A stretch of 64,000 nt of DNA from Pseudoalteromonas rubra (GTDB lineage Bacteria > Pseudomonadota > Gammaproteobacteria > Enterobacterales > Alteromonadaceae). Both the position numbers and the translations under genes were made by a program. The notes under the pieces are model-generated. The model did not search any database. It was not told where the DNA came from and was given only the letters and a program-made list of their open reading frames with translations. Shown here in pieces: positions 25,446 to 34,703 of the stretch. How positions within the stretch are numbered: position 1 is the stretch's first letter; the number at the start of each line of letters is the position of its first letter. Where the stretch lies: NCBI RefSeq assembly GCF_000967655.1, contig NZ_JXYA01000011.1:62001-126000 (forward strand), given 5' to 3'.

Positions 25446-26453
25446 TTACAGCGCCCGTGCAAACATTGCCCAAAACATCACCCGGACGTGTGATTTGGCT
25501 ACAATATCAAACTCTTCTTCTCTGCCCGCGCGGTACTTTTCTGCCATTTTAGCGTGCGCAAAGTCGATCACCTCATTGGTATAACCGGCATACCAGCTGA
25601 AAGGCGATTCACCCTTAAAGTGCTCGGCAAACTGGGCTTTGGCCAGTCCGGCATGAATAAAGGTCTGCACATCCCGGATATAGTCCTGAACGAACTGCAC
25701 ATCGGCTTTGTAGCCCAGATTGCTGTGGCCGGTGACCATCACGTCCCAGTCCAGCGCCATCAGAGTATCTATGTCATTTTTGTAGGCAATAGCGTCTTCA
25801 ACGTTCGAGAAGCTGCGAAATTCTAGCTGATCCGGGTGGACCAGATCGATGGCATGGATGATGGTGCGTCCCTGATCCTGAATTAATAACGCCGTGTTGT
25901 CCTGAGTATGACCATTAAAGTTGCTAAGTGTTTTAAATGTGTGGCCTTCGAACTTAAACGTGTCGCCTATGATCTGAGTGACTGGCGCGGGCGCTGTCAC
26001 CTTGTGAGAATGTAGTGCATCGCGTACCTCTGCGGTGGCGTAAATCTCAATGTGGGTGTCGGCCAGTGCTGTTTGGATAAGCCTGGAGTCGCCCACATGA
26101 TCGGCATGGGCGTGGGAATAGACGATGCCACTGAGCGGCTTGTCAGTGAATGATTTAATGGCGGCGAGCAATTGTTTGCCTGTGCCGTGCGGGGCATCGA
26201 TTAGCAGCACACTGTGCTGGCCTATCACCGCCGTGACATTGTAATTGGCCACGGATATCCAGTACACATTCTGGCTTAGCCGCTGCACTTCATATGGTTT
26301 CACAAAACGTTCTCGGTGGCTGCCTGCTACTTTCTGATGGTGTGCTGCTATCTCAGTGGCAGAGGCGGGTTTGTAAATAAAGTCACCAGCCAGAGCGGTG
26401 GTGGTTGAAAGCATAGCCAGTGCGCCGAATAAAGCATATTTTGATGTGGTCAT
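25446..26453 (-). CDS. Secreted metallo-beta-lactamase-fold hydrolase
   Basis: About 335 residues from ATG 26453, which has an AGGAAA site and is followed at once by a Sec signal peptide (YALFGALAMLSTTTALAG). The longer frame would bury the signal. The zinc motif is SHAHADHVG, and LLIDAPHG, the His in FNGHTQDN and HAIDLVHPD follow in family order. The enzyme should be a periplasmic zinc hydrolase. Possible substrates include lactones, beta-lactams and esters, and none can be chosen. The divergent HxlR gene and the operator-like dyad between them suggest substrate- or redox-responsive control. Confidence 0.83.
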   Translation of the reverse strand: MTTSKYALFGALAMLSTTTALAGDFIYKPASATEIAAHHQKVAGSHRERFVKPYEVQRLSQNVYWISVANYNVTAVIGQHSVLLIDAPHGTGKQLLAAIKSFTDKPLSGIVYSHAHADHVGDSRLIQTALADTHIEIYATAEVRDALHSHKVTAPAPVTQIIGDTFKFEGHTFKTLSNFNGHTQDNTALLIQDQGRTIIHAIDLVHPDQLEFRSFSNVEDAIAYKNDIDTLMALDWDVMVTGHSNLGYKADVQFVQDYIRDVQTFIHAGLAKAQFAEHFKGESPFSWYAGYTNEVIDFAHAKMAEKYRAGREEEFDIVAKSHVRVMFWAMFARAL

Positions 26454-26544
26454 GAGTGTTTCCTGATGCAGTCGTGTTACGTTTCTCAGGGCCAGCCAGC
26501 ACAATATGTGCCCTTAAAACTAATAAAAGTATCAAAATGGCCCT

Positions 26545-26563
26545 TAGTATCTTTTTGAAACTA
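26545..26563. promoter_or_regulatory. Candidate HxlR operator between divergent genes
   Basis: An imperfect inverted repeat, TAGTATC-N5-GAAACTA, lies in the 175-bp divergent region, with an additional AGTATC half-site at 26529. Its size and AT-rich character fit HxlR/YodB-type operators. Binding is inferred from position only. Confidence 0.4.
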
Positions 26564-26628
26564 TAGAGTTCAGATATACTCAGATCAAGTAAGCACCAAT
26601 TTGTAAGCTAGTATGGCTGGGGTAACCA

Positions 26629-26982
26629 ATGACAAAAAACAAGGCGTTACGCACAGAAGAAAATGACATTAATTTAGGTGGCTGCCCGATGACCTCAGTC
26701 ATGAACGTGATCGGCGGCAAGTGGAAGGTGATCATCCTGTTTCACCTGCGTGACAACACGCTGCGTTTTGGTGAGTTGAAAAAGCGCATTCCAAAGATCA
26801 CGCAAAAGATGCTGACTCAACAGTTGAGAGAGCTTGAAGCCGACGGATTGGTCTCTCGTGAGGTGTATGCCGAGGTGCCGCCCAGGGTGGAATACACCAG
26901 TACTTCATTATCGGATGAGCTTAGGCCAATTCTGGATATGCTGTGCGAATGGGGCCAGCGGCAACAGCGCCAGAAAAACTAA
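26629..26982 (+). CDS. HxlR-family winged-helix regulator
   Basis: A 117-residue protein with the conserved HxlR start, a single cysteine in GGCPMTSVMNVIGGKWKVIILFHL, the recognition helix region KITQKMLTQQLRELEADGLVSREVY, and the closing PPRVEYTSTSLSDELRPIL. HxlR proteins often sense electrophiles or oxidants through the N-terminal cysteine. It is divergent from the secreted MBL hydrolase and probably represses it and itself. The start is the first ATG, with a GGGGTAACC-type weak site upstream. Confidence 0.92.
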   Translation: MTKNKALRTEENDINLGGCPMTSVMNVIGGKWKVIILFHLRDNTLRFGELKKRIPKITQKMLTQQLRELEADGLVSREVYAEVPPRVEYTSTSLSDELRPILDMLCEWGQRQQRQKN

Positions 26983-26984
26983 AA

Positions 26985-27008
26985 AAGGCGACACCCAGGT
27001 GTCGCCTT
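26985..27008 (-). terminator. Intrinsic terminator of the subtilase gene
   Basis: A perfect 10-bp stem (AAGGCGACAC and GTGTCGCCTT) with a CCAG loop. On the minus strand it is followed by a T run, so it terminates the protease gene. It almost touches the HxlR stop codon and may act on that transcript as well. Confidence 0.85.
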
Positions 27009-27041
27009 ACATCTTACTCTCAATATCACTTTGTTTGGTGT

Positions 27042-29042
27042 TTAGTTACAGGCACCTAAGTCTGTCCAGTAATTCCAGGCATTACCCACATTGGAGTTTT
27101 GCGCCGGGTTTTTGCCACGGTGCCACCAGTTGCTGTGGTATTTGTGGCCATTGTAGGCTACTTCATTACCTGAGCGGTAAATCTTGCTGGCCGACCAGGT
27201 TTCCAGGCCGCTGCAACCGCTATTATTATTGCCATCTGTGACAGAGACTGACTGAGTCACGGTATGCGTCGCGCCAGCATCATCGGTCACTGTCAGAGAC
27301 ACCTGGTAGCTACCTGCATTAGCAAATGCATGGTTTACGTTTGCACCTGTGGTTGCGAAGCCGTCAATATTCCAGTCGTAAGCAACAACCTGGCCATCCG
27401 GGTCGCGGCTGGCGCTGGCATCAAAACTACAGGCAAGGTCGGTACAGCTTGCGGTAAAGCTGGCAACCGGCAGCTGGTTGTCTTGCGCGCCGCTACAACC
27501 GTTGGTGGCAATATAATCAGACGCAGCCTTGGCTTGCACTAAGCCATGACCGTACTCATGGTCACGACCGGCTGCACCTAAGTCGATGGCGGTGGCATTC
27601 AGGGCGTTACGGATATCGACATTGCTACAGCTTGGGTGCTGGCTCCAGACCAGCGCGGCAACCCCGGCTACGTGTGGGCTGGCCATCGAGGTGCCGGATT
27701 TTTCATCGTAATCCAGAATGGCTTCAAGCTGCACTTCGACCGTGCTACCCACAGATGACAGAAGGGCTGTACCGTCTTCCTGCGACAGAGAAATCACCGG
27801 AATGGTCACGCCATGTACGCCATCTCCTAAGGTGCCACCAAAGGAACCCGGCGCATTGTTGTACACTATGGCTGCGACACCGCCACCGGCCTGGCAGTTG
27901 GCGGCCTTGTCTTTAAAGGACGCGCCACCACGTTCAATTAAACATACGCTTTGCGTTGCGGCGCAGGCACTCAGGCCCTGACCACAATCAACCAGTTCGG
28001 CACTGACCTTACCTTCAACCGAGTTGGTCATGCCACCGCCTTTCACAAATACGCCGTTGGCGGTCACGCCAGCCGTAATACCAGTGCCACGCGGTACCGT
28101 TGATAAAATGTTGGTGCCAGGTGCGGCAATCTCGACCTGCGCATTGTACTGAGATGAGCTGTTCTTAACCCGGTTTTCATCAATGTTGGCCACCGATACC
28201 ACAGTATCATAGCTGGCCGGGTAACTCAGGGTGGCGTCGCCGCCGTTACCGGCTGCTGCGATCAGTAGTACGCCTTTGTCATAGGCCGCCTGCAGACGCT
28301 CCTGGAAATATTGGCTGGGGCTGCCACCACCTAAGCTCATATTGATGACTTTAGCGCCATTTTCAACACAGTTATCGACGGCACGAGCAATACGTGAAGT
28401 TAAACCTTGCTTGCCGTCATTGTCGAATACGCGCACGTTATGCACGCCAATTTTGTCATTGGGCAACACACCAACCACACCCTGGCCATTTTTCAGTGCC
28501 ACTATGGTTCCGGCAACGTGAGTACCGTGACCTGAGCCATCCTGATACCAGGTCAGGCCGCCCGGCAGATCGGTAAAGCCAGTGGCATTTTGTGGCAAGT
28601 CCGGGTGACCCAGATCATAGCCAGAGTCAATCACACAGACCTTAAACAGATCGGCGTTGGTGTCTTGTAATAGCGACGCCTGTACTTCGGCCAGACCATA
28701 AGGCGACACTTCAGCGCTGGCGGTCGACGTGAAAGGCACGTATTCATAATCTTCTTCAATGTAGGCATACTGGCCAGAGGCTTTTAACTGAGCAACCTGC
28801 TGTGCAGTCAGCTCCATGGTGACCACAGTGCCATTGTCGTCATTTGACAGCACTTCAGCCGCCGGCTCAAAGGCAAAGTCTTGGCTGATGGCGGCGCGCT
28901 CAAAGCGGCTGGCTTGTGGTGCAAAAATCGCTAAATCGCTTTGCTTGAGAATGTATTGCTTGGTTTCCTGTGCGTTGACGGCGGTTGATGACAGTGCTGA
29001 TAGCGCAAGGGCTAACGAGGTAAGTCTGAATGTATTGGTCAT
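27042..29042 (-). CDS. Secreted subtilisin-like protease (S8) with PA, PKD and CBM5/12 domains
   Basis: A 666-residue exoprotease. It has a Sec signal peptide (1 to about 24), an I9-type propeptide (about 25-110) and a catalytic domain with Asp near 137 (VIDSGYD), His near 173 (GHGTHVAG) and Ser near 450 (SGTSMASPHVAG). A PA domain is inserted at about 330-430. A PKD domain (about 523-605, FDASASRDPDGQVVAYDWNIDG) and a C-terminal chitin-binding-type module (about 610-666, with NEVAYNGHKYHSNWW) follow. The PKD and binding modules likely tether the enzyme to insoluble polymer such as chitin-protein matrix. A strong terminator follows. This is a typical marine scavenging enzyme. Confidence 0.93.
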   Translation of the reverse strand: MTNTFRLTSLALALSALSSTAVNAQETKQYILKQSDLAIFAPQASRFERAAISQDFAFEPAAEVLSNDDNGTVVTMELTAQQVAQLKASGQYAYIEEDYEYVPFTSTASAEVSPYGLAEVQASLLQDTNADLFKVCVIDSGYDLGHPDLPQNATGFTDLPGGLTWYQDGSGHGTHVAGTIVALKNGQGVVGVLPNDKIGVHNVRVFDNDGKQGLTSRIARAVDNCVENGAKVINMSLGGGSPSQYFQERLQAAYDKGVLLIAAAGNGGDATLSYPASYDTVVSVANIDENRVKNSSSQYNAQVEIAAPGTNILSTVPRGTGITAGVTANGVFVKGGGMTNSVEGKVSAELVDCGQGLSACAATQSVCLIERGGASFKDKAANCQAGGGVAAIVYNNAPGSFGGTLGDGVHGVTIPVISLSQEDGTALLSSVGSTVEVQLEAILDYDEKSGTSMASPHVAGVAALVWSQHPSCSNVDIRNALNATAIDLGAAGRDHEYGHGLVQAKAASDYIATNGCSGAQDNQLPVASFTASCTDLACSFDASASRDPDGQVVAYDWNIDGFATTGANVNHAFANAGSYQVSLTVTDDAGATHTVTQSVSVTDGNNNSGCSGLETWSASKIYRSGNEVAYNGHKYHSNWWHRGKNPAQNSNVGNAWNYWTDLGACN

Positions 29043-29439
29043 GTTACTTCCTACTGATATTTTTGTTGTTGCTACTTGTTATTTTTGCTGCATCCAATGC
29101 AATGAGGTTTGATTTATTGTCTATTTTGTACCCCATTGAGGATCAAACTACCCCTTGAGATTGTTATTTGCAACCCATTGTTAATTAAAATTACACAAAT
29201 AAGTAAAAATGGTGACCGTTTGAGGTACTTACTCATGCCGAGGTGTTTTTATAAGGAAGCTCAGAGTTGGGCTGTATGTTGCTGGCATGTGCCTGTTGTG
29301 GCGGATAAGCACATATAGTCCAGGCACTGGTAAACCTGGTGGGCGTGTAGGGAAATCTCACGACTGTAAATGGCGTATAAAGTCGAGCACGCGCAGTGCT
29401 CGTCGTTGTCTATACCCGCTGAAGTGGTGCTACGGGCAT
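29043..29439. other. Intergenic region between subtilase and azlD
   Basis: AT-rich upstream half, probably holding the protease promoter on the minus strand, and a small hairpin near azlD. A plus-strand frame at 29109-29318 has no family resemblance and is not called. Confidence 0.5.
29384..29402 (-). terminator. Weak hairpin after azlD
   Basis: A 7-bp stem (CGAGCAC and GTGCTCG with 5-base loop) lies about 40 bp downstream of the azlD stop on the minus strand, followed by ACTTTAT. The T tract is poor, so termination is only plausible. Confidence 0.4.
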
Positions 29440-29751
29440 TCAGAGCATAGTCTTGAGTAAAAAGAACGCGCCCATGCTGGCCAACACCACAATCAGCGTG
29501 TTTTTTACCAGCAGGCTTAATACGATAGCCAATATTCCCCCCAGCAAAAAGGGGTTGATTAGATCATGCGTATTGAATGTTACTTCGCCAAATATAATGG
29601 GGGCAGCCATCGCAGTTAAAATACACGGCGCGGTAAAGCTTAAAAACCGCTGTACTCTCATATCGAGTTTGATGGGCAGCTTTTCCATGAAAAAGGCATA
29701 GCGCATAAAGAAGGTGATCAAGGCCATTAAAAAGATCAGATCATAACTCAT
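29440..29751 (-). CDS. azlD: AzlD-family branched-chain amino acid exporter subunit
   Basis: A 103-residue, almost wholly hydrophobic protein with four predicted helices. The start (FLMALITFFMRYAFFM), the central FTAPCILTAMAAPIIF and the terminal LVKNTLIVVLASMGAFFLL are typical of AzlD. It is the small partner of AzlC, with which it forms an exporter for branched-chain amino acids or their analogues (BrnFE/YgaZH type). It lies 10 bp downstream of azlC on the same strand. Confidence 0.88.
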   Translation of the reverse strand: MSYDLIFLMALITFFMRYAFFMEKLPIKLDMRVQRFLSFTAPCILTAMAAPIIFGEVTFNTHDLINPFLLGGILAIVLSLLVKNTLIVVLASMGAFFLLKTML

Positions 29752-29761
29752 AGTGCGCCTC

Positions 29762-30463
29762 CTAATCGCTTTCTTTATCTAAACAATAACCGACGACCAT
29801 ACCGACCAGCGCAGAGAGCAACAGATCGTTCGGGACCTCGAGTTTATGAAACAAAACTGCGCAACAGGCTGAGACCAGCACCGCGACTAACACTGGCGAG
29901 GATTGTATATTCGGGACCACCATGGCAATAAAAGTGGCAGCAATAGCAAACTCGAGCCCCAGGCTTTCAAGGTTTGGAATACTGGTACCCGCCACAATGC
30001 CAGCCAGTGTTGACAGGTTCCAGATGGCATAAAACGTGGCGCCTGAGATCAAGGCATAGTAGAGGGGAAAGTAGCCCAGCTCCTTACGCTTATTCTCCGT
30101 GACGGCAAACATTTCATCGGTCAGCAAAAAGGCCATCAGCATTTTGTGATGTAAAGGTAAGCCCATGGCATGACTGCGAAAAGTGGCTGAGTAGAGCAAG
30201 TGGCGTGAGCTGATCACGGCTGTACTGCCCAAAATGGTCGCGATACCCGCACTGGCGCCCGTCAGGGTCAAGGCAGACAATTGTGCTGCGCCGGCAAAGA
30301 CCAGCAGCGACATCAGTTGTGACTGCAGCGGACTCAACCCCACTTGAATGGCCAGTGAACCACATAAAATCCCCCAGGGGATCACGGCAATGGATAAGGG
30401 AAGAATGTCAAAAAATGCGGCCAGTTTGATTGACCTGACCGGCTGTGCTTGCTCCGTGCTCAT
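29762..30463 (-). CDS. azlC: AzlC-family branched-chain amino acid exporter subunit
   Basis: A 233-residue membrane protein with the AzlC pattern: FFDILPLSIAVIPWGILCGSLA, FAGAAQLSALTLTGA, SSRHLLYSATFR, and a C-terminal hydrophobic region with LVGMVVGYCLD. It pairs with the downstream azlD. The predicted function is efflux of leucine, isoleucine, valine or methionine. No Lrp-type regulator is adjacent. Confidence 0.9.
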   Translation of the reverse strand: MSTEQAQPVRSIKLAAFFDILPLSIAVIPWGILCGSLAIQVGLSPLQSQLMSLLVFAGAAQLSALTLTGASAGIATILGSTAVISSRHLLYSATFRSHAMGLPLHHKMLMAFLLTDEMFAVTENKRKELGYFPLYYALISGATFYAIWNLSTLAGIVAGTSIPNLESLGLEFAIAATFIAMVVPNIQSSPVLVAVLVSACCAVLFHKLEVPNDLLLSALVGMVVGYCLDKESD

Positions 30464-30733
30464 AGTACCTACCTAAATCTGTGAGTGGCATGACAACCTG
30501 CGCGGATGACAATGAAGACTGAATGGGTGTTGTCGCGAAGGCTGCTTGTTTTTATTATTTTAGATTCAGAATGTACCTTGAACAGAACCTGTGAGCAATA
30601 ATTAAGCACTAAAACTTCATCAGGTTGTGGGCTTTATTGGAGCACGTTTACTGTCGTTAAGTGTGTTTATTGGTAATAGAGAGGTCCGGCTGTGAAGGCC
30701 AAGTCATTGGATAAATCTCGGTCAGTACGGGCG

Positions 30734-33700
30734 CTAGTCACTTGATTTGGGCAGCACCAGTGTAAATTGGCAGCCCTGATCTGGCTCACTGTGGCATTCT
30801 ATGGTGCCCTTGAGCTTTTGCGTCACAATATTGAACACAATGTGCATCCCGAGCCCGGTGCCACCGTGGCTGCGTCGGGTGGTGTAAAAGGGCTCAAAAA
30901 CTTTATCCCGTGTTTCTTCGCTCATACCGGCGCCGTCGTCAGTAACAATCCAGGTGAGCTGCTCTGGTGTGTCCTTTATGGTAATGCGGATGGTGCCGGG
31001 CTGTGTACCTTCATCAAAGGCGTGTTTAATGGCGTTGTCGACCAGGTTTGTGAGGATCTGGGCAATTGCGCCGGGGTAGGTCGATAGGCGAGCCTCCGAG
31101 GGAAAATCGGTTTTTACTGTGACTTGAGTGTGCTTCCACTTGGGGTGCAAGCTGGTTAACACATCGTTGAGATAGTCCGGCAGGTTGATGGTGCTGAGCT
31201 CTTCTATGGACTGATCAACCGCCACTTGCTTAAAGTTTTTCACCAGCTGGGCTGCACGACCCAGATTCGACTCAAGCAGTTGCAGGCTTTCTTGTAAGGT
31301 GGCAAAAAACTGTTCCAAGTGGTCTTTGCTAAGTTTGCCACTGGCCAATTTCTGCTCGCATTCTGCCAGTGCTTTGCTGGCGTATGAGCCTGCGGTTATG
31401 CCAATGCCAAGCGGGGTGTTAATCTCATGGGCAACGCCAGAGACTAAGCGGCCAAGGCCGGCCATTTTTTCCTGTTGTACCAGTTGTTGTTGAGTAACTT
31501 TGAGGTCTTCATGGGCGGTTTGCAACTGGTTAAAGGTACTTTCAAGCTGCGCCACAGCATCGGCGTTGGCCAGTGCAATGGCGGTATAGTTAGCGATAGT
31601 GCGCAGCATTTGCACATCGTTGTCGCTAAATGCATGCGGCTGAAAACTTTGCACGGTTAAACAGCCGATGATCCGGGTATCAATAATCAGCGGCAGATAA
31701 ACCAACGACTCACTCTCGGCGCCGCTGACCGGCGCTGCAATGTGGTCGACGTACTGCGTCAGCTCACTGATCTGATTGACCCTGAGCTCTTTTTGTTGCG
31801 TGACGCACCACACGGCAGGGCGCTGGGTGTCGGACAGGGCATATTCAAATTCGGGCAGCTTTTGCCCTTTTTCAATCGCCAGTCGACAGGAAATACGCTG
31901 ATTTTCACGGTCGAGGATCCCGACTACAAAGACGTCTGCGCCCATCAACTCATTCACGTGTTTATAGACACGTTCCAGCACCGATGAGAGATCTAACGTA
32001 GAGGTAATGTCTTTGCCTATGGTGCCCAGCATTGAGATATTGGCGGTGCGCGATTGCACTAGGTTATCGAGGGCGACTTGTTGTTGTTTGAGCTCTTTAA
32101 TGCGCCATAAATACGCCAGGTATAACAGAGAAGTGATCAGCAGCAGTAGGCCCAGGCGAAACCACCAGGTCTCATACCAGGCCGGTAACTGGATCACTGC
32201 CAGGTTTAACTGATGCTGGCTCCATTGTCCCTTGCGGTTGCTGCCTTTGATCTTGAGTTGATAGTGACCGGGCGGCAAGCGGGTGTAGGTAATATGGCGT
32301 TTACTGGCATCGACCGGGATCCACTGCTCGTCATAACCGACCAGCTGATAGGCGTAACGATTGCTGTGTGGTGCAGTAAAGTCCAGCGCGGCAAACTCGA
32401 CGGAAAAGCTGCGGGTGCTCGGAGGCAGCACCAGTTGTTTGGGTACTGTGACGGGCTGATTATTGACAGCTAGCTCGCTTATCACCAGTGGCGGGTGATA
32501 GGTCCAATGCCTCCAGCGCCCGGGGCGCAGTAACAGGATCCCTTTTGTGCCACCAAATACCAGCGTGCCATCGCGCAGTTTGGTATAGGAGCCCGTCCAC
32601 ATGGTCCCGGTGTCCCAGTCATCGGCAACACCCAGGTCTTCAAAGCTTTGCGCTGACGGGTCCAGCCAGCCATAGCCATTCCAGATCCGTCCCTGCGCAT
32701 CTTCCATCAGGTTTCCTGCGGTACCTGTGGGTCTGCCCGCCAATTGATCCAGTGACTCGAACTGTGCCTGATGGCCATCGAAATGAACCAGTCTGTCGAG
32801 CCCGTGCGGGGTCGCGACCAACAGGCGCCCCTGGCTGTCAACCAGCAAGCTTTTGATGTAGTTGTCTGAGAGCGTGTCAGTGGTTTGTGCCCGGGCACTG
32901 ATCTCGGTCACGGTTTTCGCTTTCAGATCAAGTACCAATAAACCAATGCGGGTGCCGACCCACAGCAGATCCGGGGCCATATAGGCCATCGTCAGGACCG
33001 GCTTGCCTGACAGCAGAGTATGATTTTTAAAGGCGCTCAGTGGCTGTAGCTGGCGGGTTTTAATGTCCATCAGCGCTAACCCTTCGTCGGTGCCAACCCA
33101 TAGCTGTCCATTGGCGGTTTCCTGTAACATCACAACCTGATAACCGGGCAGACCATCGGCTTTGCTGTAACGTGTAAACTGCTGACTCAGAGGATCGAAA
33201 TGGTGCAATCCGGTATTGGCCGATCCGGTCCAGACGCTGCCATCAAAGGTTTGCCGGATCACCCGGACATAGCCGTCGGCGAGCTTGCTTGGATCGCCAG
33301 GATCAGGCCGGTGACCGGCTACCACACCCATGCTGGGATCTATGATATCGATCCCTGTTTGTGCATTACCAACCCAGATCTGGCCATTGTCCAGCTCCGT
33401 GATGCTGCGGACATCTTCATGACTGAGCGAGTGGGGGTAGGACAATCGCCGAACAAACGTTCTGAACGCACCATTGTGCGGGTTATGGCGATTCAGCCCG
33501 TTGCCCCAGGTGCCCGCCCAGATCAACCCGGAGGCATCAACAAGCAGGGCCCCCATAGAGTCGAGGTTGATACTATAGGGGTTAAGCGGATCATGGCGAA
33601 TATGTCGGATCACCGCACCGCTGTTGGCATTAACCACAGTGATCCCGCCTCCGGAGGTGCTGAGCCAGATATGCTCGGGATCTGGCTGTATAATGCCATT

Positions 33701-34618
33701 AACCCAGTGGTGGCTGAGGCTGGTTGGATCGCCTGGGCGATGGTGGATACGGGTCACCTGATCCGAGCCCGGCATGAAAAAAGCAGCGCCATGATCTGTG
33801 GTGCCAACCCAGATAGCGTGATTGGCGTCCTGAAACAGGCGAAACACATTCTGTTGATTAAATGCAGCCAGGGTTTCACCACTCAGAGGTTGCTGCCAAT
33901 TGGCCTCCCCGGAGGCGTGCCCGTTTGGTAAAGTGACGCGGCAGAGGCCCGTTTTACTGCCCACCCACAGTGTGTTTGTGCCCCTGAGTAACAGTGAACG
34001 CAGGCGCGGCTGGATAAGCGGCTGATCGCAGCCGGTTATTTTGAGCCGCGAGACCCGACCTGTGGTGGCCTCGATGTGATTCAGGCCGTTGTCCGTTGCG
34101 GCGTAAATGTTACCCTGATCATCTCCGCTTAGCGCACGTATCGTGTTGTTATACAGGCTGTTGTTATCGGAGGGGTTATGCTCAAAACGTTTAAAGCGTC
34201 CTGTTGCAGGGTTGTAGACGGATATTCCATCAGCAAAAGTCCCTATCCAGACTCGACCATCCGGTGCCACCCATAATGATCTGATAAAGCTGCCTGACAG
34301 GCTGGTATCATCCTTTGGGTCATGCAGAAAAGTCACAAAGCGGTAGCCATCAAAGCGCAGCAGACCAAACTGGGTGCCGATCCAGATAAACCCGTCCCGA
34401 TCCTGCGCCAGCGCGGTAACTACCCCCTGAGGAATTTGTTCGTTGTCGCCTATGGTCTGAAAAATTAATTCGCCCAGTTCGAAAAAAGAGTTGCCGGTCG
34501 CCGGTTGCGACGGGTGTACGCTTGTCTCAGTTGCTGTGACTGCTGTAAAGGGCATCAGATAAGTACATAACAGTAATAATAAAGCCACTACGCGCCGCAG
34601 GCCTGGTAATCGAATCAC
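30734..34618 (-). CDS. Two-component-regulator-propeller histidine kinase with GAF domain
   Basis: A 1294-residue sensor kinase. After a signal/anchor (1 to about 30) come many Reg_prop repeats (WIGTQFGLLRF, VWIGTFADGISVY, LWVGTDEGLALM and others, about 45-750) that build a periplasmic double propeller. A Y_Y_Y domain (about 755-825), one transmembrane helix (about 838-858), a GAF domain (about 880-1030) and a HisKA/HATPase module follow. The phosphorylated His lies in GVAHEINTPLG; LVDNAIKHAF, VTDDGAGMSEE and GGTGLGMHI form the ATP pocket. Unlike the hybrid kinases of Bacteroidetes it has no receiver or AraC domain. The response regulator divergently encoded at 35574 is the nearest candidate partner. 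In other bacteria such propellers often sense carbohydrates. Confidence 0.92.
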   Translation of the reverse strand: MIRLPGLRRVVALLLLLCTYLMPFTAVTATETSVHPSQPATGNSFFELGELIFQTIGDNEQIPQGVVTALAQDRDGFIWIGTQFGLLRFDGYRFVTFLHDPKDDTSLSGSFIRSLWVAPDGRVWIGTFADGISVYNPATGRFKRFEHNPSDNNSLYNNTIRALSGDDQGNIYAATDNGLNHIEATTGRVSRLKITGCDQPLIQPRLRSLLLRGTNTLWVGSKTGLCRVTLPNGHASGEANWQQPLSGETLAAFNQQNVFRLFQDANHAIWVGTTDHGAAFFMPGSDQVTRIHHRPGDPTSLSHHWVNGIIQPDPEHIWLSTSGGGITVVNANSGAVIRHIRHDPLNPYSINLDSMGALLVDASGLIWAGTWGNGLNRHNPHNGAFRTFVRRLSYPHSLSHEDVRSITELDNGQIWVGNAQTGIDIIDPSMGVVAGHRPDPGDPSKLADGYVRVIRQTFDGSVWTGSANTGLHHFDPLSQQFTRYSKADGLPGYQVVMLQETANGQLWVGTDEGLALMDIKTRQLQPLSAFKNHTLLSGKPVLTMAYMAPDLLWVGTRIGLLVLDLKAKTVTEISARAQTTDTLSDNYIKSLLVDSQGRLLVATPHGLDRLVHFDGHQAQFESLDQLAGRPTGTAGNLMEDAQGRIWNGYGWLDPSAQSFEDLGVADDWDTGTMWTGSYTKLRDGTLVFGGTKGILLLRPGRWRHWTYHPPLVISELAVNNQPVTVPKQLVLPPSTRSFSVEFAALDFTAPHSNRYAYQLVGYDEQWIPVDASKRHITYTRLPPGHYQLKIKGSNRKGQWSQHQLNLAVIQLPAWYETWWFRLGLLLLITSLLYLAYLWRIKELKQQQVALDNLVQSRTANISMLGTIGKDITSTLDLSSVLERVYKHVNELMGADVFVVGILDRENQRISCRLAIEKGQKLPEFEYALSDTQRPAVWCVTQQKELRVNQISELTQYVDHIAAPVSGAESESLVYLPLIIDTRIIGCLTVQSFQPHAFSDNDVQMLRTIANYTAIALANADAVAQLESTFNQLQTAHEDLKVTQQQLVQQEKMAGLGRLVSGVAHEINTPLGIGITAGSYASKALAECEQKLASGKLSKDHLEQFFATLQESLQLLESNLGRAAQLVKNFKQVAVDQSIEELSTINLPDYLNDVLTSLHPKWKHTQVTVKTDFPSEARLSTYPGAIAQILTNLVDNAIKHAFDEGTQPGTIRITIKDTPEQLTWIVTDDGAGMSEETRDKVFEPFYTTRRSHGGTGLGMHIVFNIVTQKLKGTIECHSEPDQGCQFTLVLPKSSD

Positions 34619-34703
34619 TTATGCTCCCCCAGATTTAATGCGCTGAGGTAATACCGGTATATGCCTATCCAGTATAGATAACCCGGCCCGGTATGCGCCG
34701 TGT

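Noticed and set aside
29109..29318. 69-codon plus-strand frame upstream of the subtilase
   Set aside because: No family resemblance, no ribosome binding site, AT-rich promoter-like DNA.
27042..30463. Mobile element signatures around the protease and azlCD genes
   Set aside because: No transposase, integrase or flanking inverted repeats could be seen.
33200..33931. 243-codon plus-strand frame
   Set aside because: Antisense to the repetitive propeller region of the kinase; repeats make long antisense frames likely.
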